From Acidovorax sp. 1608163 (GTDB lineage: Bacteria > Pseudomonadota > Gammaproteobacteria > Burkholderiales > Burkholderiaceae_C): DNA of 64,000 nucleotides. A program made the position numbers and the translations under genes. How positions within the stretch are numbered: the stretch's first letter is position 1; each line of letters opens with the position of its first letter. The notes beneath the pieces were generated by a model. That model was given only the letters and a program-made list of their open reading frames with translations, had not been told where the DNA came from and did no database searches. The DNA lies in contig NZ_CP033069.1 in NCBI RefSeq assembly GCF_003669015.1, forward strand, positions 3,420,501 to 3,484,500. Reading direction: 5' to 3'. Shown piece by piece: positions 17,575 through 26,113 of the stretch.

Positions 17575-18543
17575 ATGCACCTGTCAGACCCCCACCATTT
17601 GCTCATCCCCTGCGCGGCCAGCACCGCCGACGGAGCCCAGCAAACCCTGGACAGCCTGGCGCTGCCCCATCTGGCCGCCCTGCTCGCCCGCCTCACCCCC
17701 GACACCGCCCGCGCCCACTGGGGCGACGAGAACAGCTACTCCAGCCCCGCCGAAGTGGCCCTGGCCCACAGCCTGGGCCTGCCCACCGAAGACGGCCGCA
17801 TCCCCTGGGCCGCCTGGCACCGGGTGCAGCAGGGCCTGGGCGCCGACAGCACCGCCTGGGCGTTCATCACCCCCTGCCAGTGGCAGGTCAGCACCAACCA
17901 CGTCACCCTGAGCGACCCCGCCCAACTGGCGCTGGACGAAACCGCCTCGCGCGCGCTGCTGGATATCGTGGCGCCCTGGTTTGCCGAAGACGGCATCGCC
18001 CTCACCTACGACCAGCCCACCCGATGGCTGGCCCAGGGCGCGCCCCTGCAGGGCCTGGCCACCGCATCGCTGGAGCGCGTGCTGTGCCGCGACGTGCGCA
18101 CCTGGATGCCCCAGGGCACCGACAAACAAGCCACCCGCACCCTGCAGCGCCTGTTCAGCGAGATGCAGATGCTGCTCTACACCCACGCCTTCAACGACGA
18201 GCGCAGCAGCCAGGGCCTGCCCACCGTCAATTCCTTCTGGGTGCACGGCGCGGGCCAGTTGCCCAGCCCCCCCGCCGCAACGGCCGCGCCACACATTGAC
18301 GCCTCCCTGCAAACCCCGGCCCTGGGCGAAGACTGGCGCACCTGGGTCGCAGCCTGGCAAGCGCTGGACGCAGGCCCCCTGGCCCAACTGCGCCAGCAGG
18401 CCGAGCAAGGCCGCCCCGTGCGCCTGACCCTGTGCGGCGACCGTGGCGTGCAGAGCTTTCACACCGCGCCCCGCGGCCTGCTGCAAAAAATTCAAAGCCT
18501 TTTAAGCCCCCAGCGCTTGAAAGACGTGCGCGAAAAGCTATGA
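17575..18543 (+). CDS. Conserved protein annotated in relatives as phosphoglycerate-mutase-like
   Basis: This is a 322-residue cytoplasmic protein. I took the ATG at 17575 (MHLSDPHHLLIPCAASTADG), which matches the usual start in beta-proteobacterial relatives. Visible conserved patches include GRIPWAAWHRVQQGLGADST, WAFITPCQWQVSTNHVTL, a Glu/Asp-rich region LDIVAPWFAEDGIALTYDQP, and MQMLLYTHAFNDERSSQGLP with VNSFWVHGAG. No RHG motif of the histidine phosphatase mutases is present, and the alkaline-phosphatase-type iPGM motifs are only weakly suggested, so enzymatic activity is unproven. It overlaps recJ by four bases (ATGA). Its C-terminal codons lie in a degenerate palindromic repeat. Confidence 0.65.
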   Translation: MHLSDPHHLLIPCAASTADGAQQTLDSLALPHLAALLARLTPDTARAHWGDENSYSSPAEVALAHSLGLPTEDGRIPWAAWHRVQQGLGADSTAWAFITPCQWQVSTNHVTLSDPAQLALDETASRALLDIVAPWFAEDGIALTYDQPTRWLAQGAPLQGLATASLERVLCRDVRTWMPQGTDKQATRTLQRLFSEMQMLLYTHAFNDERSSQGLPTVNSFWVHGAGQLPSPPAATAAPHIDASLQTPALGEDWRTWVAAWQALDAGPLAQLRQQAEQGRPVRLTLCGDRGVQSFHTAPRGLLQKIQSLLSPQRLKDVREKL

Positions 18544-18555
18544 AAATAATAGCAA
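18484..18555. repeat. Palindromic Comamonad-type repeat, copy 4 (degenerate; gene junction)
   Basis: AAAATTCAAAGCC, CCAGCGCTTGAAAG and AGCTATGAAAATAATAGC match arms and tail of the family. It spans the end of the mutase-like gene and the start codon of recJ. Confidence 0.55.
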
Positions 18556-20264
18556 GAGACATCCCTCCCCGCGCCGCCTGGGCACTGGAGCAAGCGGGCG
18601 TGCACCCCCTGCTGGCGCGCCTGTACGCCGCGCGCGGCGTGCACAGCAAAGACGAGCTGGACGACGGCCTGGCCCGCCTGCTCCCCCCCAGCGGCGAAAA
18701 AGGCCTGAAGGGCATTGACGCCGCCGCCCGCCTGCTGGCCGACGCCATGGCGCAGAACCTGCGCCTGGTCATCGTGGCCGACTACGACTGCGACGGCGCC
18801 ACCGCCTGCGCCGTGGGCGTGCGTGGCCTGCGCATGTTGGGCGCAAAAAACGTGGACTACCTCGTGCCCGACCGCGTGACCGACGGCTACGGCCTCACCC
18901 CCCCTATCGCTCGCCGCGTGGCCGAGCGCGGGGCCGATGTGCTCATTACCGTGGACAACGGCATCGCCAGCGTGGAAGGCGTGGCCGAGGCCAAGGCCCT
19001 GGGCCTGCAGGTGCTGGTGACCGACCACCACCTGCCTGGCCCCGCGCTGCCTGCGGCCGATGCCATCGTCAACCCCAACCAGCCCGGCTGCACGTTCGAG
19101 AGCAAGTCCATGGCCGGCGTGGGCGTGATGTTTTACGTGCTGCTGGCCCTGCGTGCGGAGCTGCGCGCACGCGGAGTCTTCGACGCCGCCACGCAACCCA
19201 AGCTCGACCCGCTGCTCACGCTGGTGGCACTGGGCACGGTGGCCGACGTGGTCAAGCTCGACGCCAACAACCGCCGCCTGGTCGCCCAGGGCCTGAAGCG
19301 CATTCGCATGGGCCAGATGCCTGCCGGTGTGGCCGCGCTGTTCACCGCCGCCGGCCGCAAAGCGCCTGCCGCCACCACGTTCGACTTTGGCTTTGCCCTG
19401 GGCCCACGCATCAACGCCGCAGGCCGCCTGGCCGACATGACGCTGGGCATCGAATGCCTGCTGACCGACGACACCGGCCGCGCCGCCGAGCTGGCCGCCA
19501 CGCTGGACGGCATCAACCGCGAGCGCCGAGATATTGAAAGCGGCATGCGCGACCAAGCCATGCTGATGGCCGAAAGCCTGTTCCAGGAAGACGAAGAACC
19601 GCCCCCGGCCATCAGCGTGTTCGACCCCGACTTCCACGAAGGCGTGGTCGGCATCGTGGCCAGCCGCATCAAGGACAAGCTGCACCGCCCCACCTTTGTG
19701 TTTGCCGCCAGCAGCGCGCCGGGCAAAGAGCACGAACTCAAGGGCTCAGGCCGCTCCATCCCCGGCTTTCACCTGCGCGACGCGCTGGACCTCGTGGCCA
19801 AGCGCCACCCCGGCGTGCTCCTCAAATTCGGCGGCCACGCCATGGCCGCAGGCTGCACGGTGGCCGAGGAGCACTTCGAGGTGTTTGAGCAAGGCCTGGC
19901 CCAGGTGGCGCAAGAATGGCTGGACGCCGCCACCCTCACCCGCAAGATCGAAACCGACGGCCCCCTGGCCCCCGAATACTGCCGCGCCGATATCGTGGAC
20001 ACCCTGCACCGCGAGGTCTGGGGCCAGGGCTTTTTGCCCCCCACCTTCAGCGAAGAGGTGCAAGTGCTAAGCCAGCGCCTGGTGGGCGAAGCGAAGAACC
20101 ACCTCTCGCTCAAGCTCATCCACCAGGGCAACCCGGTGGACGCCATCTGGTTCGGCCACACCGAGCAACTGCCTGCGCGGGTGCTACTGGCCTTCCGCCT
20201 CGACGTGAACGAGTGGAAGGGGGAGCGCAAGGTGCAGTTTCTGGTGGAAGGAGCGCAGCTCTGA
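18540..20264 (+). CDS. recJ: Single-stranded-DNA-specific 5'-3' exonuclease RecJ
   Basis: RecJ degrades single-stranded DNA 5' to 3' in mismatch repair and RecF-pathway recombination. It is 574 residues; family members are about 570-580. The DHH phosphoesterase motifs are in order: VIVADYDCDGATACAVG (motif I), DVLITVDNGIAS (II), LVTDHHLPGPALPAA with DHH (III), and GTVADVVKLDANNR (IV). The DHHA1 domain contains GFHLRDALDLVAK and KFGGHAMAAGCTV, followed by the OB domain. The start MKIIARDIPPRAAWALEQAG overlaps the preceding stop as ATGA, so translation is coupled. The start codon is part of a repeat copy. A strong terminator follows. Confidence 0.96.
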   Translation: MKIIARDIPPRAAWALEQAGVHPLLARLYAARGVHSKDELDDGLARLLPPSGEKGLKGIDAAARLLADAMAQNLRLVIVADYDCDGATACAVGVRGLRMLGAKNVDYLVPDRVTDGYGLTPPIARRVAERGADVLITVDNGIASVEGVAEAKALGLQVLVTDHHLPGPALPAADAIVNPNQPGCTFESKSMAGVGVMFYVLLALRAELRARGVFDAATQPKLDPLLTLVALGTVADVVKLDANNRRLVAQGLKRIRMGQMPAGVAALFTAAGRKAPAATTFDFGFALGPRINAAGRLADMTLGIECLLTDDTGRAAELAATLDGINRERRDIESGMRDQAMLMAESLFQEDEEPPPAISVFDPDFHEGVVGIVASRIKDKLHRPTFVFAASSAPGKEHELKGSGRSIPGFHLRDALDLVAKRHPGVLLKFGGHAMAAGCTVAEEHFEVFEQGLAQVAQEWLDAATLTRKIETDGPLAPEYCRADIVDTLHREVWGQGFLPPTFSEEVQVLSQRLVGEAKNHLSLKLIHQGNPVDAIWFGHTEQLPARVLLAFRLDVNEWKGERKVQFLVEGAQL

Positions 20265-20305
20265 AGGGATGCGCAAGGCCGCGCCCCCTGTGGGGTGCCT
20301 CAAAC

Positions 20306-20346
20306 AAAAACCCTGGAAGGGCAGCGTCGCCATTCCAGGGTTTTTT
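20306..20346 (+). terminator. Intrinsic terminator of recJ
   Basis: The stem AAAAACCCTGGAA pairs with TTCCAGGGTTTTT around a 14-base loop and ends in six T, about 45 bp after the recJ stop. The A-rich left arm makes it potentially bidirectional. Confidence 0.85.
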
Positions 20347-20363
20347 CATTGGCAAGCAAAGTA

Positions 20364-20431
20364 AATCTTCAAGCCAAATCACCCTCTAGCGATTTATCTA
20401 TAAGCGCTAGCAGCTATTACTTCAATAGCAA
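20364..20431. repeat. Palindromic Comamonad-type repeat, copy 5
   Basis: CCCTCTAGCGATTTATC, TATAAGCGCTAGCAGCTATT and TTCAATAGCAAA lie between recJ and the chemoreceptor gene, which converge here. Confidence 0.9.
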
Positions 20432-20450
20432 ACCCTTGCCCCGCACTGCC

Positions 20451-22199
20451 TCAGAAGCTCTCCCACTCATCGTCATTGCCCTTGGCTGCCGCTGGCGCCG
20501 GGGCCTTGGCCGGGGCGGGTGCCTTAGCGCTGCTGGTGAGCTTGGCCGCTGGCGCCGCCTTGCTGCCCGCCACTGCGGCCCGGGCGGGGGCCGGAGCAAA
20601 GCGCTGGGCAGGCGCAGGCCGGGGGGCCGGGGCGCTCGCGCTCGCGCGGGTGCTGGCGCCCACGTTGAAGACGCTCACCACTTCGGCCAGCCGCTGCGCC
20701 TGGTCGCGCATGGAGGCGGCGGCTGCGGTGGATTCCTCGACCAGCGCGGCGTTTTGCTGGGTCATCTGGTCCAGGTTGGCCACGGCTTGGTTGACTTGGC
20801 CGATGCCGTCGCGTTGTTCGGTGGACGATGCCGTGATTTCTCCAATGAGGTCGCTCACGCGGCGCACGCTGGCGACGATTTCGTCCATGCTTTTGCCTGC
20901 CTGGGTGACTTGTTCGGAGCCGCTTTCAACGTTTTCGACCGATTTGCCGATGAGGGTTTTGATTTCCTTGGCGGCTTCGGCGCTGCGCCCGGCCAGGCTG
21001 CGTACTTCGCTGGCCACCACGGCAAAGCCTCGGCCTTGCTCTCCGGCCCGGGCGGCTTCCACCGCTGCGTTCAGCGCCAGGATGTTGGTCTGGAAGGCGA
21101 TGCCGTCGATCACGCCGATGATGTCGCTGATCTTGCGGCTGCTTTCGGTGATCTGCTGCATGCTGGTGACCACTTGGCCCACCACTTCTCCGCCGCGGGC
21201 TGCCGCCTGGGCGGCGGTGCCTGCGAGCTGGTTGGCCTGGCGGGCGGTGTCGGCCGATTGGGTGACGGTGGCTGTGAGCTCTTCCATGCTCGATGCGGTC
21301 TCTTCCAGGTTGGCGGCGGTTTGCTCGGTGCGGGCCGAGAGGTCGTGGTTGCCGTTGGCGATCTGTACCGAGGCGCTGGAGACGGAGTCCACGCCCTGGC
21401 GCACTTCGCTCACCACGCCGCGCAGGCGCGCAGACATGTCCGAGAGGGCACGCAGCATCTGGCCGAGTTCGTCTTTGCGGGTGGATTGCAGCTCGCGGGT
21501 GAGGTCGCCTGCGGCGATGGCATTGGCCGTGTCCACCGCACGGTGCAGCGGGCCCGTGACAGAGCGCACCAGCAAGGCCGCCAAGCCCATGCCCAGCAAC
21601 ATCAAAACCAACACCACGGCGCCAGCCACCCACACCATCTTGGTGCTGGCAGCTTTGGCTGCTTGCACTGCCTCGTCACGCTGGCGCTCTTGCAGCGCTA
21701 CGAACTTGTCGATGGACTCCAGGTACAGCGCAATCTTGGGGCGGTAGACGGTCTCCAGGAATTTCTGCTTGGCTGCCGGGTCTCCCGCCTCGACCAGCTC
21801 TTTGATCTTGTCGCCCTGGCCGCGCACGTCGGCACGCGCAGCCGCCACGGCGGCCAGCGCGGCCTTGTCAGCGTCCGAGATGGCCGATTTGTTGATCTTT
21901 TCCTGCACCGGGGTGATGCGGGCGGTGAGCGCTGGCACCCGGGCGTCAAAGTCTTCTTTGAGCTTGGCGTCGGTGGTGACGAAGCCGGACATCGACATCG
22001 TCACCGCCAGCTCCGCCAAGCCACGCCAGCTCACCGCCGTGGTGATGGCGCTTTCGTACCGCTCCACCAGGGCCTCGGTCTTGTCGGTCACGCTGCGGCT
22101 GTACAGCTGGATGCTCACAGCGGCCGCCAACATCAGCAGCAAGAGACCGAGGATCACGCTCCACATCTTGTGGGCTACACGCAGGTCGTTGAATTTCAT
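20451..22199 (-). CDS. Methyl-accepting chemotaxis protein with C-terminal CheR-docking motif
   Basis: This is a transmembrane chemoreceptor of 582 residues. TM1 spans about residues 12-33 ([19 protein letters not shown]). The periplasmic part (about 34-185) is a four-helix-bundle-like sensor. TM2 is about 188-210 ([20 protein letters not shown]), followed by HAMP. The signalling hairpin is highly conserved ([38 protein letters not shown]). An Ala/Pro-rich linker of about 60 residues ends in DDEWESF, matching the xWxxF pentapeptide that tethers CheR and CheB in some receptors. It is monocistronic and convergent with recJ. Ligand unknown. Confidence 0.95.
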   Translation of the reverse strand: MKFNDLRVAHKMWSVILGLLLLMLAAAVSIQLYSRSVTDKTEALVERYESAITTAVSWRGLAELAVTMSMSGFVTTDAKLKEDFDARVPALTARITPVQEKINKSAISDADKAALAAVAAARADVRGQGDKIKELVEAGDPAAKQKFLETVYRPKIALYLESIDKFVALQERQRDEAVQAAKAASTKMVWVAGAVVLVLMLLGMGLAALLVRSVTGPLHRAVDTANAIAAGDLTRELQSTRKDELGQMLRALSDMSARLRGVVSEVRQGVDSVSSASVQIANGNHDLSARTEQTAANLEETASSMEELTATVTQSADTARQANQLAGTAAQAAARGGEVVGQVVTSMQQITESSRKISDIIGVIDGIAFQTNILALNAAVEAARAGEQGRGFAVVASEVRSLAGRSAEAAKEIKTLIGKSVENVESGSEQVTQAGKSMDEIVASVRRVSDLIGEITASSTEQRDGIGQVNQAVANLDQMTQQNAALVEESTAAAASMRDQAQRLAEVVSVFNVGASTRASASAPAPRPAPAQRFAPAPARAAVAGSKAAPAAKLTSSAKAPAPAKAPAPAAAKGNDDEWESF

Positions 22200-22367
22200 A
22201 GTTTTTCGTGGGTGGGCTGAGAAAAAGAGACGGCTTGGGGCTGCACACAGCCACCAGGCAACGAGAGTGAGGCATGATGCATCATATTTATCATTTGTTT
22301 TATTTTATTCAAAATAATAGAAGCTATACCACCCTCGTGGTCTGGGGCAAACCCGTAGAATGAAACC

Positions 22368-23231
22368 GTGACTACCTACCTCAACGCTGATCTGCACTGC
22401 CACTCCGTGGTGTCCGACGGGACTTTGACGCCCGAAGACCTCGCAGCCCGCGCCAAAGCCAATGGCGTCGAGCTGTGGGCCCTGACCGACCACGACGAAA
22501 TTGGCGGCCAACACCGCGCGGCCGCTGCAGCGCACAGCCAGGGGCTAGCGTATCTGACAGGCACCGAAATCTCTGTCACCTTTGCGGACACCACGGTGCA
22601 CATCGTGGGGCTGGGGTTTGACCCCGACAACACCGCCCTGGCCCAGGGACTGGCCGCCACACGCGGCGGACGCGGCCAGCGTGCCCAGGAGATGGCGGCG
22701 CAATTGGCCCAGGTGGGCATTGCAGGCGCCTACGAGGGCGCGTTGCAGTTTGTGGGCAACCCCGAACTCATCTCGCGCACCCACTTTGCGCGCTTTCTGG
22801 TCGAAACCAAGGTCTGCCGCGACACGGCCGAGGTGTTTCGCAAGTACCTGATCGAGGGCAAACCCGGCTACGTGCCCCACCGCTGGGCCACCCTGGGCGA
22901 TGCCGTGCGCTGGATCACCGAGGCTGGCGGCGTGGCGGTGATTGCGCACCCCGCGCGCTACAAGTTCACCGCCACCGAGGAATACGCGCTGTTCTCCGAA
23001 TTCAAGGCCCATGGCGGCACGGGGGTAGAGGTGGTCACAGGCAGCCACAGCGCCGCCGAATACCTGACCTATGCCGACATGGCGCAGGAATTCGGTCTGG
23101 CTGCCTCACGCGGCAGCGACTTCCACAGCCCCGACGAATCCCACACCGACCTGGGCGCCCTGCCCCTGCTGCCGGGCCACCTCACGCCCGTCTGGGAAAC
23201 GCTGGCCCACCGCGTGCGGCCCGCCGCCTGA
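22368..23231 (+). CDS. PHP-domain phosphoesterase (YciV/RNase AM-like)
   Basis: This is a 287-residue PHP-domain enzyme matching the family of 3',5'-nucleotide bisphosphate phosphatases and 5'-3' exoribonuclease RNase AM. It starts with GTG (VTTYLNADLHCHSVVSDGTL). Metal ligands are visible in ADLHCHSVVSDGTLTPEDLA, LTDHDEIGGQ, TGTEISVTFADTTVHIVGLG, RTHFARFLV, VAVIAHPARYK, GVEVVTGSHS and the C-terminal GSDFHSPDE. It may belong with the YciO-type gene that follows 21 bp later; in E. coli yciV and yciO are also adjacent. That conserved pairing supports the assignment. Confidence 0.88.
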   Translation: MTTYLNADLHCHSVVSDGTLTPEDLAARAKANGVELWALTDHDEIGGQHRAAAAAHSQGLAYLTGTEISVTFADTTVHIVGLGFDPDNTALAQGLAATRGGRGQRAQEMAAQLAQVGIAGAYEGALQFVGNPELISRTHFARFLVETKVCRDTAEVFRKYLIEGKPGYVPHRWATLGDAVRWITEAGGVAVIAHPARYKFTATEEYALFSEFKAHGGTGVEVVTGSHSAAEYLTYADMAQEFGLAASRGSDFHSPDESHTDLGALPLLPGHLTPVWETLAHRVRPAA

Positions 23232-23252
23232 GGGCCCCAGAACACCCAAGCC

Positions 23253-23888
23253 ATGGCCCAATACTTCGAAGTTCACCCCGACAACCCACAGCCCCGCCTG
23301 CTCAAGCAGGCTGCCGCGTTGCTGCAAAAAGGCGGCATTGTGGCCGTGCCCACAGACTCCAGCTACGCCCTGGTGTGCCACCTGGACGACAAGGACGCCG
23401 TGGACCGCCTGCGACGCATTCGCCAGGTGGATGACAAGCACCACCTGACGCTGCTGTGCCGCGACCTGTCTGAGCTGGCCAACTATGCGCGGGTGGACAA
23501 CCGCCAGTACCGCTTGCTCAAGCTGGGCACGCCGGGGCCTTACACCTTCATCCTGGAAGCCACCAAGGAAGTGCCCCGCCGGGTGAGCCACCCCTCACGC
23601 AAAACGATTGGCCTGCGCGTGCCCGACCGCAAGGGCCTGCAATTGCTGCTGGAGCTGCATGGCGCGCCGCTGCTGGCCACCACCTTCATCCCGGCGGGCG
23701 AGAGCGAGCCCCTGAACGACCCCGAGCAGATCCGCGAACGCTACGAAAAGGTGCTGGACGCCATCGTGGACGCTGGCGCCTGCCCGCTAGAGCCCACCAC
23801 CGTGATCGACCTGACCCCCATGGGCACCGGCGGCGACCCCGAAGTGGTGCGCGAAGGCCGGGGCAGCCTGCAAGCCCTGGGGCTTTAA
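23253..23888 (+). CDS. YciO/Sua5/YrdC-family protein
   Basis: This is a 211-residue protein of the YrdC/Sua5 fold, whose founding members make threonylcarbamoyl-AMP for tRNA t6A modification. The nucleotide-binding pattern GGIVAVPTDSSYALVCHLDD, the KxR-like RIRQVDDKHHLTLLCRDLSE, and GPYTFILEATKEVPRRV with GLRVPDRKGLQLLLE are all present. Sequence flavour (PTDSSYAL rather than PTETVYGL) and the yciV-like neighbour point to the YciO subgroup, whose exact role is less certain than that of TsaC. It is convergent with the second chemoreceptor gene. Confidence 0.85.
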   Translation: MAQYFEVHPDNPQPRLLKQAAALLQKGGIVAVPTDSSYALVCHLDDKDAVDRLRRIRQVDDKHHLTLLCRDLSELANYARVDNRQYRLLKLGTPGPYTFILEATKEVPRRVSHPSRKTIGLRVPDRKGLQLLLELHGAPLLATTFIPAGESEPLNDPEQIRERYEKVLDAIVDAGACPLEPTTVIDLTPMGTGGDPEVVREGRGSLQALGL

Positions 23889-23937
23889 GAGCGCGGACAG
23901 TGGCAGGCTGCGGCACCTGCCGCCCCGCCCCCACGGA

Positions 23938-25134
23938 TTACAGCTTGAACGCGCCCACCGCGCGCTGCAGTTCCTGAGCCCGCCCTGCCAGGCCCGAGGC
24001 CGCGCTGGCCGCCTGCTCCACCAAGGCCGCGTTTTGCTGGGTGGCGCCATCCATGTGGGCCACGGCCTGGTTCACATGCTCAATGCCCGCCGTCTGCGCA
24101 TGCAGCGCGCCCGAGATATCGCCCAGCAGTGTGGTGACCTGGCCCACGGCCTGCACGATCTCTTGCATGGTCTCGCCCGCCTTGCCCACCAGCCCGGAGC
24201 CGTTTTCCACCTGATCCACCGACTGGCTGATCAGCGTCTTGATCTCGCGCGCGGCCACAGCACTGCGCTGGGCCAAGCTGCGCACTTCGCTGGCCACCAC
24301 GGCAAAGCCGCGCCCCTGCTCCCCTGCCCGCGCGGCCTCCACCGCCGCATTCAGGGCCAGGATGTTGGTCTGGAACGCGATGCCCTCGATCACCTGAATG
24401 ATGTCCACGATCTTGCGCGAGCTGCTGCTGATGGCGTCCATGGTCTGCACCACATCACCCACCACGGCGCCGCCGCGCTCGGCAATGTGCGACGCGTTCA
24501 CGGCCAGGGTGCTGGCCGAACGGGCGCGGTCGGCGTTTTCGCGCACCGTCACCGTCAACTGCGACATGCTGGCCGCCGTGTCGGCCAAGGAGGCAACCTG
24601 GTCCTGGGTCCGCCGGGCCAGGTCGCTGTTGCCTGAATCAATTTCGCCGGTGGCGTCCGAGATGGAGTCGGAAGACTGTTTGATGCCCGTGACCAGCTCG
24701 GTCAACGTGTCTTCCATGGACCCGAGCGCCGTGAGCAAACGCCCAAAGTCGCCATGCAGGTCAGACGAAAACTCCTGGCTCAAATCCCCGGCCGCCACGG
24801 TCTCGGCAATCAGCAAGGCTTGCTTGAGCGGCGACACGATGGCGCTGCGCAGCACGCCAAACGCCACCACAGCCACCACGCATGCCGCCAGGCCCAGCAC
24901 CACCAGCCACACCCGCATGTTTTGCAGCAGGCCATGGGCCTGGTCAGCGGCCCGCAGCAGGGGCAGCTTTTGCGCTTGCTCCAGTCCCGACACCGAGGCT
25001 ACCGCCGTGCGGTAGGCGTCTTCCGCCTGGCCCATGCCCAGCCACACCACGCCCACCAACACCGCCACCAGCAAAGCCACCGTTCCAAAACCCAGCAGCA
25101 GCAGCGTTCCAATCCGCAGTCGATCCAATCCCAT
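23938..25134 (-). CDS. Methyl-accepting chemotaxis protein with a very short periplasmic region
   Basis: This is a 398-residue chemoreceptor. I chose the ATG at 25134 (GGAG box) over a longer frame with no domain content. TM1 is about residues 7-29 (LLLLGFGTVALLVAVLVGVVW) and TM2 about 75-97 (VWLVVLGLAACVVAVVAFGV), leaving only ~45 residues between them, too few for a normal sensor domain. HAMP-like sequence, methylation helices and the invariant tip ([37 protein letters not shown]) are intact. The receptor probably senses membrane or cytoplasmic cues, or works in mixed arrays; that is inference. It diverges from the M50 protease gene. Confidence 0.93.
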   Translation of the reverse strand: MGLDRLRIGTLLLLGFGTVALLVAVLVGVVWLGMGQAEDAYRTAVASVSGLEQAQKLPLLRAADQAHGLLQNMRVWLVVLGLAACVVAVVAFGVLRSAIVSPLKQALLIAETVAAGDLSQEFSSDLHGDFGRLLTALGSMEDTLTELVTGIKQSSDSISDATGEIDSGNSDLARRTQDQVASLADTAASMSQLTVTVRENADRARSASTLAVNASHIAERGGAVVGDVVQTMDAISSSSRKIVDIIQVIEGIAFQTNILALNAAVEAARAGEQGRGFAVVASEVRSLAQRSAVAAREIKTLISQSVDQVENGSGLVGKAGETMQEIVQAVGQVTTLLGDISGALHAQTAGIEHVNQAVAHMDGATQQNAALVEQAASAASGLAGRAQELQRAVGAFKL

Positions 25135-25375
25135 GTCTTTGTCTCCGTCCTTTGGTTTTTTGCGGTGCGCGCGGCTGGCAAACGCCAGCGGTGGCACCGC
25201 AGTGTGTTGCGGCATCGTACCCACGAACGCGGTCTGGCGCTGGCGAGCACCGACCGTCGTCGCACATCCGAGACAATCTGCAGCGTGCCGCCGCGGCGAG
25301 CAAAGCCCCGGGCCCACACAAGCCTGCAGGCCAGCACACGCCAGAGGCACGGGCACCTTCTGAGACAATCTTCGC

Positions 25376-26047
25376 GTGGACACCTCCAATCTCATCCAAA
25401 CCATCCTGATCTACGCCCTGCCCGTGCTGCTTGCCATCACAGTGCACGAGGCGGCCCACGGCTACGCAGCGCGCCACTTTGGCGACAACACGGCGTACAT
25501 GCTGGGACGCATCACCCTCAACCCCGTCAAGCACATCGACCCGGTCGGCACCATCCTGATGCCACTGCTGCTGCTCTTCGCAACCTCGGGGGCCTTTGTT
25601 TTTGGCTACGCCCGGCCTGTGCCGGTGAATGTGGGCGCCTTGCGCAACCCCAAGCGCGACATGATCTGGGTGGCCCTGGCGGGTCCCGCGTCCAACTTTG
25701 CGCAGGCCGTGGCCTGGGCGGCCCTGTGGGCAGTGCTGGCTGGTGTGGGCGTTGAGGAAGAGTTTTTCATCGGCATGGCCCGCGCGGGCGTGCTGGTCAA
25801 CCTGTCGATGTGGGCCTTCAACCTGTTTCCACTGCCGCCCTTGGATGGCGGGCGCATCCTGGTCGGCCTGCTGCCCTGGAAGGCATCGCAAATACTGTCC
25901 CGCGTCGAGCCCTACGGCTTTTTCGTGGTCATGGCCCTGGTCTATTTCCAGATCGTCTCGCAGTTCTGGATGACGCCCCTCATGACCATGGGCCTGAACC
26001 TGATCAAAGCCCTGGTGCTGTCCCCGCTCAACGCATTGCTGCGCTGA
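25376..26047 (+). CDS. Site-2-protease (M50) family zinc metalloprotease
   Basis: This is a 223-residue integral membrane protease of the M50B type. The start is GTG at 25376 (VDTSNLIQTILIYALPVLLA). Zinc ligands are in ITVHEAAHGYAARHFGD (HExxH at about residues 24-28) and the third ligand in NLFPLPPLDGGRILVGLLPW. There are about five hydrophobic segments and no PDZ or CBS domain, so it belongs to the compact peptidase group found next to trpS in many beta-proteobacteria. It is 66 bp upstream of trpS, probably in one transcript. Substrate unknown. Confidence 0.9.
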   Translation: MDTSNLIQTILIYALPVLLAITVHEAAHGYAARHFGDNTAYMLGRITLNPVKHIDPVGTILMPLLLLFATSGAFVFGYARPVPVNVGALRNPKRDMIWVALAGPASNFAQAVAWAALWAVLAGVGVEEEFFIGMARAGVLVNLSMWAFNLFPLPPLDGGRILVGLLPWKASQILSRVEPYGFFVVMALVYFQIVSQFWMTPLMTMGLNLIKALVLSPLNALLR

Positions 26048-26113
26048 GCGCGCAGACCACACCGGCCCTAGCCGCCAGACCCCATTGTCCTTTTTGACCC
26101 CGTTTTTCCCTCC

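Noticed and set aside
23901..23920. Possible terminator between the YciO-type gene and the second chemoreceptor
   Set aside because: GGCAGG/CCTGCC is only 6 bp with no T tract.
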